Source of the DNA: CAZSVP01 sp964637185
Lineage (GTDB): Bacteria > Patescibacteriota > Saccharimonadia > CAILAD01 > BJGX01
Direction: 5' to 3'
DNA: 64,000 bases
Assembly: GCA_964637185.1 (NCBI GenBank)
Contig: CAZWVB010000001.1
Location: forward strand, 186,001 to 250,000
Part shown: piece after piece, positions 33,349-41,166 of the stretch
How the letters are laid out: each line of letters starts with the position of its first letter
Numbering within the stretch: the first letter of the stretch is position 1
Position numbers and translations under genes: made by a program
The notes under the pieces: model-generated
What the model was told of the DNA's origin: nothing
The model's database searches: none
The model's input: only the letters and a program-made list of their open reading frames with translations

Positions 33349-35184
33349 ATGCCCACGAAAGAGAGAAACCCATACATCCGGACCTACAAGGGGCAGAAGG
33401 TGCCGACCAAGCTTGGCATCCGCTACCTGAGCGAGATCGTGACCGATCCGACTGGGCCGGTCTACTTCTTCACCGCACAAGCCAACATCGTGGTGGTGGC
33501 GGCAGCCATGGCCCGGCTCAGCCGGCGCGATGGCGACCTGCGGGTCACCATCCTCGAGGAGTTCGCTGGTGTGCAAGACGCCGCCGTGCTCACCAAGCTG
33601 CGCAAGCACGAGCTGCTCAAGGTGATCCGTGAGCTGGAGAACGCGTTGAAGTTCTTCGAGACCGAGTTGGGCGGCTCATTTGCTCGGGACGAGGAGCTAC
33701 CTCACCAGATCAAGGCACTGCGGACGCTGCGGCAGGCGATTGCCGACCTCACGGCCGGCCGACTGCGGACTGAAGAGGCGGCCGCGCTGATCAACCGTGT
33801 GGTCACCGAGTTCGGTGACGATTCGGTGCAGCAGCTGATCACGGTGATGTTCGTCTGCGAGGGTGTGAGCAACCTCATGACCAAGGAGCTGGAGTGGGGG
33901 CGAGTGGCTGCGGCCTATCTCGAGCAGTCCACCCGCTATATCTACTTCGACACCAAGGTCGACGGTCGCTACAAGTACTTCCGGCCAGAGCTCGAGGACT
34001 TGCTCGCGTACTACGAGTTCATCATGGATGAGATCTTCGATCGTTACTCCACGGTGGTGCGTGAGGTCACCGAGTATGTCAAGGTGCACAACCCGCGTCC
34101 GGACAAGGCTGCGGATCCGGGCGGGCATGCCGGCTGGCCTGGTTCGGTGCGGGCGGAAGCCTGCGATGCTGCACGGGCCATCCTACCGGTTGGCACCCGC
34201 TCGACGGTGGGTATCACCATGTCGGCTCAGGCTCTCGATGCGCTGATCATGCGACTGCTGTCACGTGAGCTGCCCGAGGCTCGGGCCATGGGCGCCGCGC
34301 TGCTGCGCGAAGCCCGCAAGGTGATCCCGGAGTTCTTGGAGCGCACCGACAAGCCTGACCGCGGGCTGATGACCATCAGCTACTTGGCCGAGACGCGGGC
34401 TGGTCTGCGCGAGTTCGCGCTCAACGAGCTACCGCCTGCCAAGTTGGCCAAGAAGAGCAAGAAGGCCGAAGAGCCGGTGACGCTACTGGACTACTACCCA
34501 CATGATGAGCGTGAGTTGGGACCAGGCTTGCTCTACGCCGTCGATGGTCGCTCCATGACCGAGCTGGGCAAGCTGGTTGGCAAGCTGCCGCGCAAGAAGC
34601 TGCGCAAGCTCATGCTGATCTACTTCGGCGAGCGCCTCAACCGACGTCATCGGCCGGGGCGAGCTGCCGAGGCAGCCAGCTTCAACTGGGAGCTGGTCGG
34701 CGACTATGGCACCTTCCGCGACCTACAGCGGCACCGCATGGTCAGTGCCATGGAGTGGCCGGCGCTCACGCCGTATCTCGGCTACGAGGTGCCGGAGCTG
34801 GTGACGAAGGCTGGGCAGCACGACAACTTCGTTCGGGCCTTCGAGCTGTCCAGCGAGCTCTACAACGAGTTGTACGGCGCTGGCTACAAGTACGAGGCTC
34901 AGTACGCGCTGTGCATGGGCTACCGCATGCGCTACCGCTTCATCACCAGTCTGCGTGAGCTGTTCCATCTGCTGGAGTTGCGCACCAGTCCGCAAGGTCA
35001 TCCCGGCTACCGCAAGCTGTGCAACCTCATGTACGACGAGGTGGCCCGGGTCTACCCGATCAGCGCGGAAGCCATGTGCTTCGTCAACCAGCAAGACACG
35101 CTCGGTGAGCTGACCCGCATGGCCTCGGAGCGGGCCACAGCCGACAAGCTGGCCAAGCTGGCGGAGCGGGCCACTGCGGAGTGA
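33349..35184 (+). CDS. Double-length ThyX-like flavin-dependent thymidylate synthase
   Basis: The 611-residue protein is about two to three times the size of ThyX and looks like two fused ThyX modules. The first half has GRVAAAYLEQSTRYIYF (about 184-200), like the end of the ThyX motif RHRxxSxNxxSxRY but without RHR. The second half has LQRHRMVSAMEWPALTPY (about 459-476), keeping RHR-x-x-S but not the rest. Together they could rebuild one active site that makes dTMP from dUMP with FAD and methylene-THF. Neighbours tmk, dcd and glyA support this. ATG 33349 follows AAGGAGGGG; a frame start at 33277 lies in the previous gene. Confidence 0.75.
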   Translation: MPTKERNPYIRTYKGQKVPTKLGIRYLSEIVTDPTGPVYFFTAQANIVVVAAAMARLSRRDGDLRVTILEEFAGVQDAAVLTKLRKHELLKVIRELENALKFFETELGGSFARDEELPHQIKALRTLRQAIADLTAGRLRTEEAAALINRVVTEFGDDSVQQLITVMFVCEGVSNLMTKELEWGRVAAAYLEQSTRYIYFDTKVDGRYKYFRPELEDLLAYYEFIMDEIFDRYSTVVREVTEYVKVHNPRPDKAADPGGHAGWPGSVRAEACDAARAILPVGTRSTVGITMSAQALDALIMRLLSRELPEARAMGAALLREARKVIPEFLERTDKPDRGLMTISYLAETRAGLREFALNELPPAKLAKKSKKAEEPVTLLDYYPHDERELGPGLLYAVDGRSMTELGKLVGKLPRKKLRKLMLIYFGERLNRRHRPGRAAEAASFNWELVGDYGTFRDLQRHRMVSAMEWPALTPYLGYEVPELVTKAGQHDNFVRAFELSSELYNELYGAGYKYEAQYALCMGYRMRYRFITSLRELFHLLELRTSPQGHPGYRKLCNLMYDEVARVYPISAEAMCFVNQQDTLGELTRMASERATADKLAKLAERATAE

Positions 35185-35208
35185 GATCTCCGCATAGCAA
35201 AACTCTCA

Positions 35209-35244
35209 AGCGAGCCCGAGGGACTACCGTCCCTCGGGCTCGCT
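35209..35244 (+). terminator. Perfect 16-bp hairpin after thyX, no T-tract
   Basis: AGCGAGCCCGAGGGAC (35209-35224) and GTCCCTCGGGCTCGCT (35229-35244) pair perfectly around TACC. No T-run follows; the glyA -10 box is 12 nt downstream. Confidence 0.7.
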
Positions 35245-35267
35245 CTCGTTATGATGTATAATTATCC

Positions 35268-36524
35268 ATGATGAACAAATTGTCTGAGCTTACCAATGCT
35301 GAGTATGATCGTCAGCGCGACAGCCTCAATCTCATTGCGTCCGAAAACTATCCTAGTCCGAGAGTTTTGGAGCTATTAGGATCTGTGTGGATGAACAAGT
35401 ACGCCGAGGGCTATCCAGGCAAGCGCTATTATGCTGGCAATGTTCATGCCGATGAGCTAGAGGATTTTGTGCAGTCTAAAGCACTGGAAGTATTTGATCC
35501 AACTGGTGAATATGGAGCCAATGTACAAGTGTTGTCAGGCAGCCCGGCCAACGCCATGGTGTTTTTGAACGTACTGGAGCCGGGCGACACAGTACTAAGC
35601 CTAGATTTGCCCAGTGGCGGTCATCTTAGTCACTTGCACGGCACTAGCAGCTGGCTCAAATTTTTCGCACATGAGACTTATGGTACGGTAGCATCAGACA
35701 GCGGCTACGAGGTAGATATCAGTGATTATGAGGCCAAGCTCAAATCAGCCAAGCCCAAGCTCACTATCATAGGGTTCTCAGCCTATCCCAAGCGAGTTGA
35801 TTTTGAGGCTATGATCAAACTAGCGCACGAGCATGGTAGTCTGGTACTGGCTGACATCGCTCATATCAATGGTCTGATCGCGGCAGGACTTCACGACAGT
35901 CCATTTAAACCTGGCGAGCTGGGGGCTGATTTTGTCAGCATGACCACTCACAAGACTATGCGTGGTCCGCGCGGCGCGCTACTTTTTGCCAAGCAAGAGT
36001 ATATGGACAGTCTCAACAAGACTGTATTTCCTGGTACTTCAGGAGGTCCTCATCTGCATCAGATAGCTGCTGTCGGCCAAAGCTTGCTGGAGATACTCGG
36101 TGAGGATGTGTACCCAGATGGCCGGGCATTTCGCGATTATGCTAGTGATATCATCGACAATTGCCGGGCACTCGAAGATGGTATGACTCAGCATGGCTTG
36201 GAAGTGGTAAGCCCTACCCAGACGCATCTGAGCTTGGTACGTTTGCCAGCATCGGTGGACAGCCTAGAATTACAGCAAAAACTTGAACAGATTGGTATCG
36301 TGACCAATCGCAATAGTGTACCCAATGACCCCAAAACTCCTTGGCGCCCAAGCGGTTTGCGTCTTGGCACGGCGGCGCTCACCAGCCGTGGGCTGAGCAC
36401 ACACCATGCCAGCCAGTTAGGTGCTTTGATAGCAGGTGTCGCGATTGGCAAACAAAATGAGGCTGAGGCTGCTAACCAAACCCAACAAATACTGGCTGAT
36501 ATAGACTGGTTTTACACCAAATAG
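35268..36524 (+). CDS. glyA: Serine hydroxymethyltransferase
   Basis: The 418-residue PLP enzyme converts serine to glycine and makes methylene-tetrahydrofolate, the one-carbon donor for ThyX. NLIASENYPSPRV (about 21-33), GKRYYAGN (about 51-58), DIAHINGLIAAGLH (about 196-209) and the PLP-lysine motif HKTMRGPRG (about 227-235) are all present. TATAAT (35257-35262) ends 5 nt before ATG 35268, and a second ATG follows at once, so a leaderless message is likely. It lies just after the thyX hairpin, completing the dTMP module in AT-richer codons. Confidence 0.96.
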   Translation: MMNKLSELTNAEYDRQRDSLNLIASENYPSPRVLELLGSVWMNKYAEGYPGKRYYAGNVHADELEDFVQSKALEVFDPTGEYGANVQVLSGSPANAMVFLNVLEPGDTVLSLDLPSGGHLSHLHGTSSWLKFFAHETYGTVASDSGYEVDISDYEAKLKSAKPKLTIIGFSAYPKRVDFEAMIKLAHEHGSLVLADIAHINGLIAAGLHDSPFKPGELGADFVSMTTHKTMRGPRGALLFAKQEYMDSLNKTVFPGTSGGPHLHQIAAVGQSLLEILGEDVYPDGRAFRDYASDIIDNCRALEDGMTQHGLEVVSPTQTHLSLVRLPASVDSLELQQKLEQIGIVTNRNSVPNDPKTPWRPSGLRLGTAALTSRGLSTHHASQLGALIAGVAIGKQNEAEAANQTQQILADIDWFYTK

Positions 36525-36526
36525 CA

Positions 36527-36653
36527 TTGACATAAGCATTAATACCTGATATAATCTTCGTACCACTTCAGGTGGCCGGAGACCAAGTGAATACCCCAGG
36601 CGGACACGAGGTCTTTTTTGTTTCTATTCACCCACGGCGACCAAGGGAGGACC
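36527..36653 (+). promoter_or_regulatory. Consensus promoter with attenuator-like leader
   Basis: TTGACA (36527-36532), 17 bp, TATAAT (36550-36555) is a perfect promoter. In the leader AGACC (36580-36584) and GGTCT (36610-36614) form a stem followed by TTTTTT, while GTGAATA (36587-36593) and TATTCAC (36625-36631) form a competing stem. The T-run may also end the glyA message. Confidence 0.55.
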
Positions 36654-36962
36654 ATGACTCGCCGATACCACAAGAAACGTCAGCCGCCAGAGCTGACGGT
36701 ACGCACCTATTTGCGCTGTGCACCCAACAGCGCGCATCCGCAGGAGGTGCTCTGGCTCAGCTGGTGCCAGCTCGGCAACGGAGCCGAGCCGCTGCACAGC
36801 TTCTGCCAGCATCCAAGCTGCGACGGCCGTGGTCAGCGTGTGCCTACAAGCGAGCTGACCAACAAGTACCGCCAAGCGCGCTTCGAGGCTGGTGAGATCG
36901 CGCTGGCCTTGCCCGATGGGCAGTGGCTGGTACAGCCGGCCAAGTCCGTGGCACGGGTCTGA
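36654..36962 (+). CDS. Small Cys/His-containing hypothetical protein
   Basis: A 102-residue basic protein (MTRRYHKKRQPPEL) with a Cys/His cluster CQLGNGAEPLHSFCQHPSCD at about 37-56, possibly metal-binding. GGGAGG lies 3-4 nt before ATG 36654. It is GC-rich, preceded by a strong promoter with a structured leader and followed by a perfect hairpin, the typical frame of the GC-rich class. I know no family for it. Confidence 0.65.
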   Translation: MTRRYHKKRQPPELTVRTYLRCAPNSAHPQEVLWLSWCQLGNGAEPLHSFCQHPSCDGRGQRVPTSELTNKYRQARFEAGEIALALPDGQWLVQPAKSVARV

Positions 36963-36978
36963 AGTAGGCAAGAGGTTG

Positions 36979-37002
36979 GGAAGGGGCGAGAGCCCCTTCC
37001 CA
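36979..37002 (+). terminator. Perfect 10-bp hairpin after the 36654 gene, no T-tract
   Basis: GGGAAGGGGC (36979-36988), GAGA loop, GCCCCTTCCC (36993-37002). The rplJ -35 box begins 6 nt later. Confidence 0.7.
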
Positions 37003-37007
37003 CACCT

Positions 37008-37036
37008 TGACTAATCTAGCCATTATCTGATACAAT
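37008..37036 (+). promoter_or_regulatory. Promoter of rplJ-rplL
   Basis: TTGACT (37008-37013) and TACAAT (37031-37036) with 17-bp spacing; the transcript should begin near 37042. Confidence 0.75.
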
Positions 37037-37041
37037 ATTTG

Positions 37042-37194
37042 CGATTACCAAAGACTGTAGCTTCCCCAGCTGGCGGATTAAATATGCTACAAGAGGTAAA
37101 CAATCGATATGATTGTTGGACACGAAGTCTTTGGAGTATATCCAAAGATTTTTTGTTTGGTAATCGCGAACATTACATTAACAAGGAGAGGTAC
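37042..37194 (+). ncRNA. L10 leader with intrinsic attenuator
   Basis: The 150-nt leader of rplJ begins GCGATTACCAAA (37041-37052), which pairs with TTTGGTAATCGC (37156-37167). Inside, TCTTTGGA/TCCAAAGA (37129-37136, 37141-37148) form a perfect 8-bp terminator stem followed by a T-run to 37154, and the same CTTTGG can instead pair with CCAAAG near 37048. Position before rplJ and this kink-like closed architecture fit the L10 leader, where L10(L12)4 binding regulates its own operon. Confidence 0.75.
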
Positions 37195-37725
37195 ATGGCA
37201 AAAACACGTGCTCAAAAAGAGCAAGATGTGCAAGCCTTGGCCGACTCTTTCCAAAATCGCAAGATTGCAGTGCTCACCGACTATCGCGGCCTGACCGTGG
37301 CAGCTGTGACCGAGCTACGCAACAACTTACGTGAGGCAGGGGTAAGCTACAAGGTAGCCAAAAACACTCTCGTCAAAGTCGCTCTTGCTGACACCAGGCT
37401 AAAGGATCTCGATACCAGCCTTTTTGCTGGACCGATGGCCATAGCATTTGGTGACGACGAAGCGGCCACAGCTAAGGTGGTCTATGACTTTGCCAAAGCC
37501 AACCCGGCACTTGAGATACTCAGTGCCATCGACGAAGCCGGCACTATCCTCAGTGTCGAGCAAGTCCAGGCTCTGGCTAAGCTACCAAGTCGCGAGCAAC
37601 TTACTGCCCAGGTGGTGGGTACGATCGCAGCCCCGCTCAGTGGTTTTGTACGAGTATTGAATGGAAATCTAACCGGACTATTGTATGCGCTCAATGCCAT
37701 CGGTGAGTCCAAAGGAGAAGCTTAG
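37195..37725 (+). CDS. rplJ: 50S ribosomal protein L10
   Basis: A 176-residue L10 that anchors the L7/L12 stalk. VLTDYRGLTVAAVTELRNNL (about 24-43), YKVAKNTLVKVAL (about 50-62) and the C-terminal stalk helix are typical. ATG 37195 follows AAGGAGAGG; an open frame upstream to 37039 lies in the regulatory leader and is not coding. The stop is 2 nt before rplL. Confidence 0.96.
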   Translation: MAKTRAQKEQDVQALADSFQNRKIAVLTDYRGLTVAAVTELRNNLREAGVSYKVAKNTLVKVALADTRLKDLDTSLFAGPMAIAFGDDEAATAKVVYDFAKANPALEILSAIDEAGTILSVEQVQALAKLPSREQLTAQVVGTIAAPLSGFVRVLNGNLTGLLYALNAIGESKGEA

Positions 37726-37727
37726 AA

Positions 37728-38219
37728 ATGGCCGAAGAAACAACCAAACCAGAAGAGACCAAAGTTGAAAATCCGCCAACTGGCGCGGAAGAAGTAGCTG
37801 AAGCTACTGAAGAAAAGACAGAAGCAAAAGCCGAAGTTCCTGCTAAGTTCAAAGACTTGGTGGGTGAGATCGAAAAACTAAGTGTGCTAGACCTAAGTGA
37901 GCTTGTCAAAGTACTCGAAGATCACTTTGGTGTCAGCGCGAGCGCCCCAGTAGCTGTTGCTGCTGCAGGTAGCGGTGGCGGAGAAGCCGCCGAGGCCGCT
38001 GAAGAGAAGAGTGAATACGATATCTTCATGAGCGCAGCAGGCGAAAAGAAAATTGACGTGATTAAGGCCGTACGTGAAATCACAGGCCTAGGCTTGGCCG
38101 AGTCCAAAGCCTTGGTGGACGGTGCTCCTAAGATGGTCAAAGAAAAAGTCAAGAAAGAAGAAGCCGAAGAAGCCAAGAAGCAGCTTGAAGAAGCTGGCGC
38201 AACTATCGAGTTGCAATAA
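37728..38219 (+). CDS. rplL: 50S ribosomal protein L7/L12, extended form
   Basis: The 163-residue protein is about 40 residues longer than usual because of an acidic N-terminal extension (about 1-36, Glu/Thr/Ala-rich). Then come the dimerisation domain (LVGEIEKLSVLDLSELVKVL, about 44-63), an Ala/Gly hinge and the factor-binding C-terminal domain (KKIDVIKAVREITGLGLAES, about 106-125). It recruits translation factors to the ribosome. AGGAGAAG precedes the start, and a clear terminator closes the operon at 38241. Confidence 0.96.
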   Translation: MAEETTKPEETKVENPPTGAEEVAEATEEKTEAKAEVPAKFKDLVGEIEKLSVLDLSELVKVLEDHFGVSASAPVAVAAAGSGGGEAAEAAEEKSEYDIFMSAAGEKKIDVIKAVREITGLGLAESKALVDGAPKMVKEKVKKEEAEEAKKQLEEAGATIELQ

Positions 38220-38240
38220 CTCAGACTATCTTCTATCAAA

Positions 38241-38263
38241 AGAGCCCCAGCCGGGGCTCTTTT
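38241..38263 (+). terminator. Terminator of rplJ-rplL
   Basis: AGAGCCCC and GGGGCTCT pair around AGCC and are followed by TTT. The -10 box of the next gene starts only 5 nt later. Confidence 0.85.
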
Positions 38264-38281
38264 GCAATATAATGGTCAGTT

Positions 38282-38899
38282 ATGGCAGGTATGGTTACTC
38301 ACATAGTTCTAACTGATCAAGTCTATGACGAGCAGTTTGGTAAGTTTGATCGAAAAAGTTTTGTAGTTGGTACAAGTTTTGCTGACATACGGTATTTGGG
38401 AGTGATAGAAAGAGACAAAACACATTACAGTGATGTCTCAATAGAACGAATTCGCAGTCAAGAAGACTCATTTATTGCCGGGTTAATGTTTCATTCTTTG
38501 GTCGATAAAACTCGTGAAGATTACATCAAATCCAAATATATTTATAGAGAACTCCCAAAATCTGATTACATTTCGCAAGCTATGAAAGTTTGTGAAGACA
38601 TAGTTGTCTATCCTAAATGCAAACACTGGGGCCAATATGCAAATTACTTCGGTACCATTCTAGAAAATGAAAGAGATTATGGCATAGATGCGACTGAGAT
38701 TGAGCGGTGGCATAATATTATTCGCACGGCCATCGGAAAACAGCCAGATTTAGTTATTACATCGGATATACTGCAGCAGCTTCAGCTTGATAGTTCGGTA
38801 GTTGATGAGATCATGTCACTAGCCAAACAACTTTTGGCCAACCACGACACCAGCTATATATTGGATTTCTACCGACAGTTCCCAGCCTGTCTCAAATAA
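38282..38899 (+). CDS. Hypothetical protein, possibly a zinc-phospholipase-like fold
   Basis: A 205-residue helical protein. Spaced His/Asp residues (THIVL near 5, GTSFADIRYLG about 30-40, THYSDV about 48, AGLMFHSLVD about 65-74, WHNII about 138) recall the all-helical zinc-dependent phospholipase C/S1 nuclease fold, but the match is weak and no family is certain. TATAAT (38268-38273) lies 8 nt before ATG 38282 with no ribosome site. It shows AT-rich codon use. Confidence 0.6.
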   Translation: MAGMVTHIVLTDQVYDEQFGKFDRKSFVVGTSFADIRYLGVIERDKTHYSDVSIERIRSQEDSFIAGLMFHSLVDKTREDYIKSKYIYRELPKSDYISQAMKVCEDIVVYPKCKHWGQYANYFGTILENERDYGIDATEIERWHNIIRTAIGKQPDLVITSDILQQLQLDSSVVDEIMSLAKQLLANHDTSYILDFYRQFPACLK

Positions 38900-38966
38900 C
38901 TTTGTTTGGCATTTGTTTTGTTATCTGCTACACTAGTGGCAAGTAATTGAAGGAAGAGCAAAACAA

Positions 38967-39506
38967 ATGGCAGCACAAGACAAACACCAGCTGGAAGCAC
39001 TAGCAGCCCAACTCGAGGCTGCCCAGCAGAATTTGCAAAACATTCAAAAAGAGATGGACAAGCTCGGTGTCAAACCCGAGGATCTTCCCGAACCCAAGAA
39101 AATCAATGCCGCTACTATCGAGGCCCAAGCTGGTGGCAAAATAGTAGAAGGCAAATTTGATGGTCAGAATATGATAGGTCCTGATGGCAAGGTTTATCCT
39201 GTGCCGGCCAACTATGCTAGCAAATCTAAGCTCGTAGAGGGTGATACACTCAAACTCACTATTTCAGAAGATGGCAGCTTTATCTACAAACAAATTGGGC
39301 CAATCGAGCGCAAGAAGCTGATAGCTACGCTAGCGCTTGAGAACGGCCAGTATACCGCTGTGGTCGGCGGCAAACACTATCGTGTACTCTACGCCAGCGT
39401 CACATATTTCCGTGCCCAGCCTGGCGATGAAGTTACTGTAGTATTGCCAGCACATGGCGAGGCTAGTTGGGCAGCGATTGAGGCTGTGATTGGCACAATG
39501 CGCTAG
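38967..39506 (+). CDS. Hypothetical protein with coiled coil and two small beta domains
   Basis: The 179-residue protein has an N-terminal coiled coil (about 5-35, LEALAAQLEAAQQNLQNIQK), then two beta-rich segments: one around GKIVEGKFDGQNMIGPDGKV (about 55-74) and one around LALENGQYTAVVGGKHYRVL (about 127-146). The layout recalls OB/KOW-like RNA-binding modules; no function can be given. GGAAGAG precedes ATG 38967. Its stop lies 2 nt before intergenic element E3. Confidence 0.65.
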   Translation: MAAQDKHQLEALAAQLEAAQQNLQNIQKEMDKLGVKPEDLPEPKKINAATIEAQAGGKIVEGKFDGQNMIGPDGKVYPVPANYASKSKLVEGDTLKLTISEDGSFIYKQIGPIERKKLIATLALENGQYTAVVGGKHYRVLYASVTYFRAQPGDEVTVVLPAHGEASWAAIEAVIGTMR

Positions 39507-39508
39507 TT

Positions 39509-39624
39509 GGCCAAATTATTCTTTATATCTCATCGTTACTTACTGCGAGCCTCGTTCGCTGTAGTTTTACTAAGTCTCAACTCGATTCTCGTAAGTGCCT
39601 TGATATATTTTGAATACTTTGGCC
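39509..39624 (+). repeat. Intergenic structured element E3
   Basis: A 116-nt element closed by GGCCAAATTATTC (39509-39521) and GAATACTTTGGCC (39612-39624), 12 of 13 bases pairing. Its core keeps the ordered words CGTT, CTGCG, CTC, GTAG, CTA, ACT, CTCG, CTTG at the same spacing as E1 and E2. It is the most diverged copy in its central hairpin. Confidence 0.6.
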
Positions 39625-39735
39625 TTACTCTTTTCATGAAAGACAGCTGTGGTTTTTATTACTGTTGAAATGCTTGTTTTGTCCAGCTGCCCTGATCATT
39701 TGGTATAATAAGGTTCGATTAAGAGGGGAGAGTGT

Positions 39736-41166
39736 GTGAGCCAGGTATTGTATCGCAAGTATCGTAGCCAGGATCTGTCCGACGTGGTCGGCCAGCCCCA
39801 TATTACCTCTACGCTCGAGGCAGCCCTCAAAAAGGGTCGGATTGCACACGCCTATCTACTGTGTGGGCCACGTGGTACTGGCAAGACCAGCGTGGCTCGT
39901 ATATTAGCACGTCGCATCAATGAATTGCCGGCCGATGCTGATATGTCATCATATCTGGATATTGTAGAGATCGATGCTGCCAGCAATCGTGGTATCGACG
40001 AAATCCGAACATTGCGTGAAGGGGTATCAGCTGCTGCTAGTCAGTTGCGCTACAAGGTCTATATCATAGATGAGGTGCATATGCTGACACGTGAGGCATT
40101 CAATGCACTACTTAAGACTCTCGAGGAGCCGCCGGAGCACGTGGTATTTGTCCTGGCTACTACTGAGGTGCACAAACTACCCGAGACTATCATCTCACGC
40201 ACTCAACGGTTTGATTTTCGAGCCATTGCAGAAACAGATTTGGTGGCGCATCTGCGTAAGATAGCTGATGCCGAGCAAATTGCCATAACCGACGAGGCAC
40301 TGGTTGGCATTGCCGCTCTTAGCGCGGGCGGATTTCGTGATGCGATTGGTCTACTGGATCAGTTGTCGGTACTAGACGATGAGATAGGTGCTGATACTGT
40401 GGCGGAGTTTTTTGGTAGGGCCGATGTAGCGACTATCAATCAGCTTTTGGAGCTGGCTTTGTCTGGTGATAGACTGGCTGCATTGGCACTTCTTTCGGAT
40501 TTGCAATTCAAAGGTTTTCGTGCAGTTGATGTAACCATACAGCTAATCGAGCAAGTTCATCGCAAGCTGGCCGACAAATCAGTCGACGCGGTAGCACTGG
40601 CTCAAGCGGGCGAATTATTGCAAAAAGCCATGCAGGATTTCAAGCTAAACGCGCATCCCAGTCTGCCTCTTGAACTGGCTATAGTGCGTATGAACAGCGC
40701 CAAGCCATCAACTGTTTCTGCTCAAGTTCAGCCAACAGCAGTGTCTGCGGATCAGCCAGCCATCAAAACCGATCCCAAAACGGCAGAGCAAGATATGCCT
40801 AGCGACGAAGCCGATGACAAAAAGCTTGCCAAGGCACTTAGTATGATCAAACACCACAACAATTCTCTATATGCTGTGTTGCGTTCGGCTGAGCTCAGTG
40901 TGAGTGGCAACCGTCTGATGGCCAAGTTCCGATTCAACTTTCATCGGGAGCGACTAGAAGATGGCAGAAATCGTGCTATGGTCGAACAATGTCTCAGTAA
41001 GGCTTTTGGCAGAGCTATGGAAATACACACCAGCCTGCTTCAGACCAAACAAGATGCTGCCCAGCCGCCTGCAGCCAGCACAGTTGCCAGCAAGAAGGAG
41101 ACTGAAGATGAGCTGGTAAGCGCTGCCATGTCGATATTCAAAGGGGAGATGATAGATGGCGAGTAA
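39736..41166 (+). CDS. dnaX: DNA polymerase III subunit gamma/tau without zinc module
   Basis: The 476-residue AAA+ clamp-loader motor has Walker A GPRGTGKT (44-51), Walker B VYIIDEVHML (about 108-117), ALLKTLEEPPEHVVF and the SRTQRFDF sensor region. The four-cysteine zinc module normally found between Walker A and EIDAASN is missing: ARRINELPADADMSSYLDIV (57-76) replaces it. A linker at about 330-365 and a C-terminal tau-like domain follow. GTG 39736 follows GGGGAG, with TATAAT at 39704-39709. It overlaps dnaB by 11 nt. Confidence 0.94.
   Translation: MSQVLYRKYRSQDLSDVVGQPHITSTLEAALKKGRIAHAYLLCGPRGTGKTSVARILARRINELPADADMSSYLDIVEIDAASNRGIDEIRTLREGVSAAASQLRYKVYIIDEVHMLTREAFNALLKTLEEPPEHVVFVLATTEVHKLPETIISRTQRFDFRAIAETDLVAHLRKIADAEQIAITDEALVGIAALSAGGFRDAIGLLDQLSVLDDEIGADTVAEFFGRADVATINQLLELALSGDRLAALALLSDLQFKGFRAVDVTIQLIEQVHRKLADKSVDAVALAQAGELLQKAMQDFKLNAHPSLPLELAIVRMNSAKPSTVSAQVQPTAVSADQPAIKTDPKTAEQDMPSDEADDKKLAKALSMIKHHNNSLYAVLRSAELSVSGNRLMAKFRFNFHRERLEDGRNRAMVEQCLSKAFGRAMEIHTSLLQTKQDAAQPPAASTVASKKETEDELVSAAMSIFKGEMIDGE

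Noticed and set aside
33331..35094. Several long minus-strand frames inside the thyX region
   Set aside because: They are shadows of a GC-rich gene in which third-position G/C removes stops on the opposite strand; no ribosome sites or promoters fit them.
31920..35184. Assembly chimera as the cause of GC-rich islands
   Set aside because: The islands are many, short, tightly spaced with neighbours (for example 12 nt between the thyX hairpin and the glyA -10 box) and often have AT-rich promoters; a chimera would give long blocks. Read coverage would settle it.
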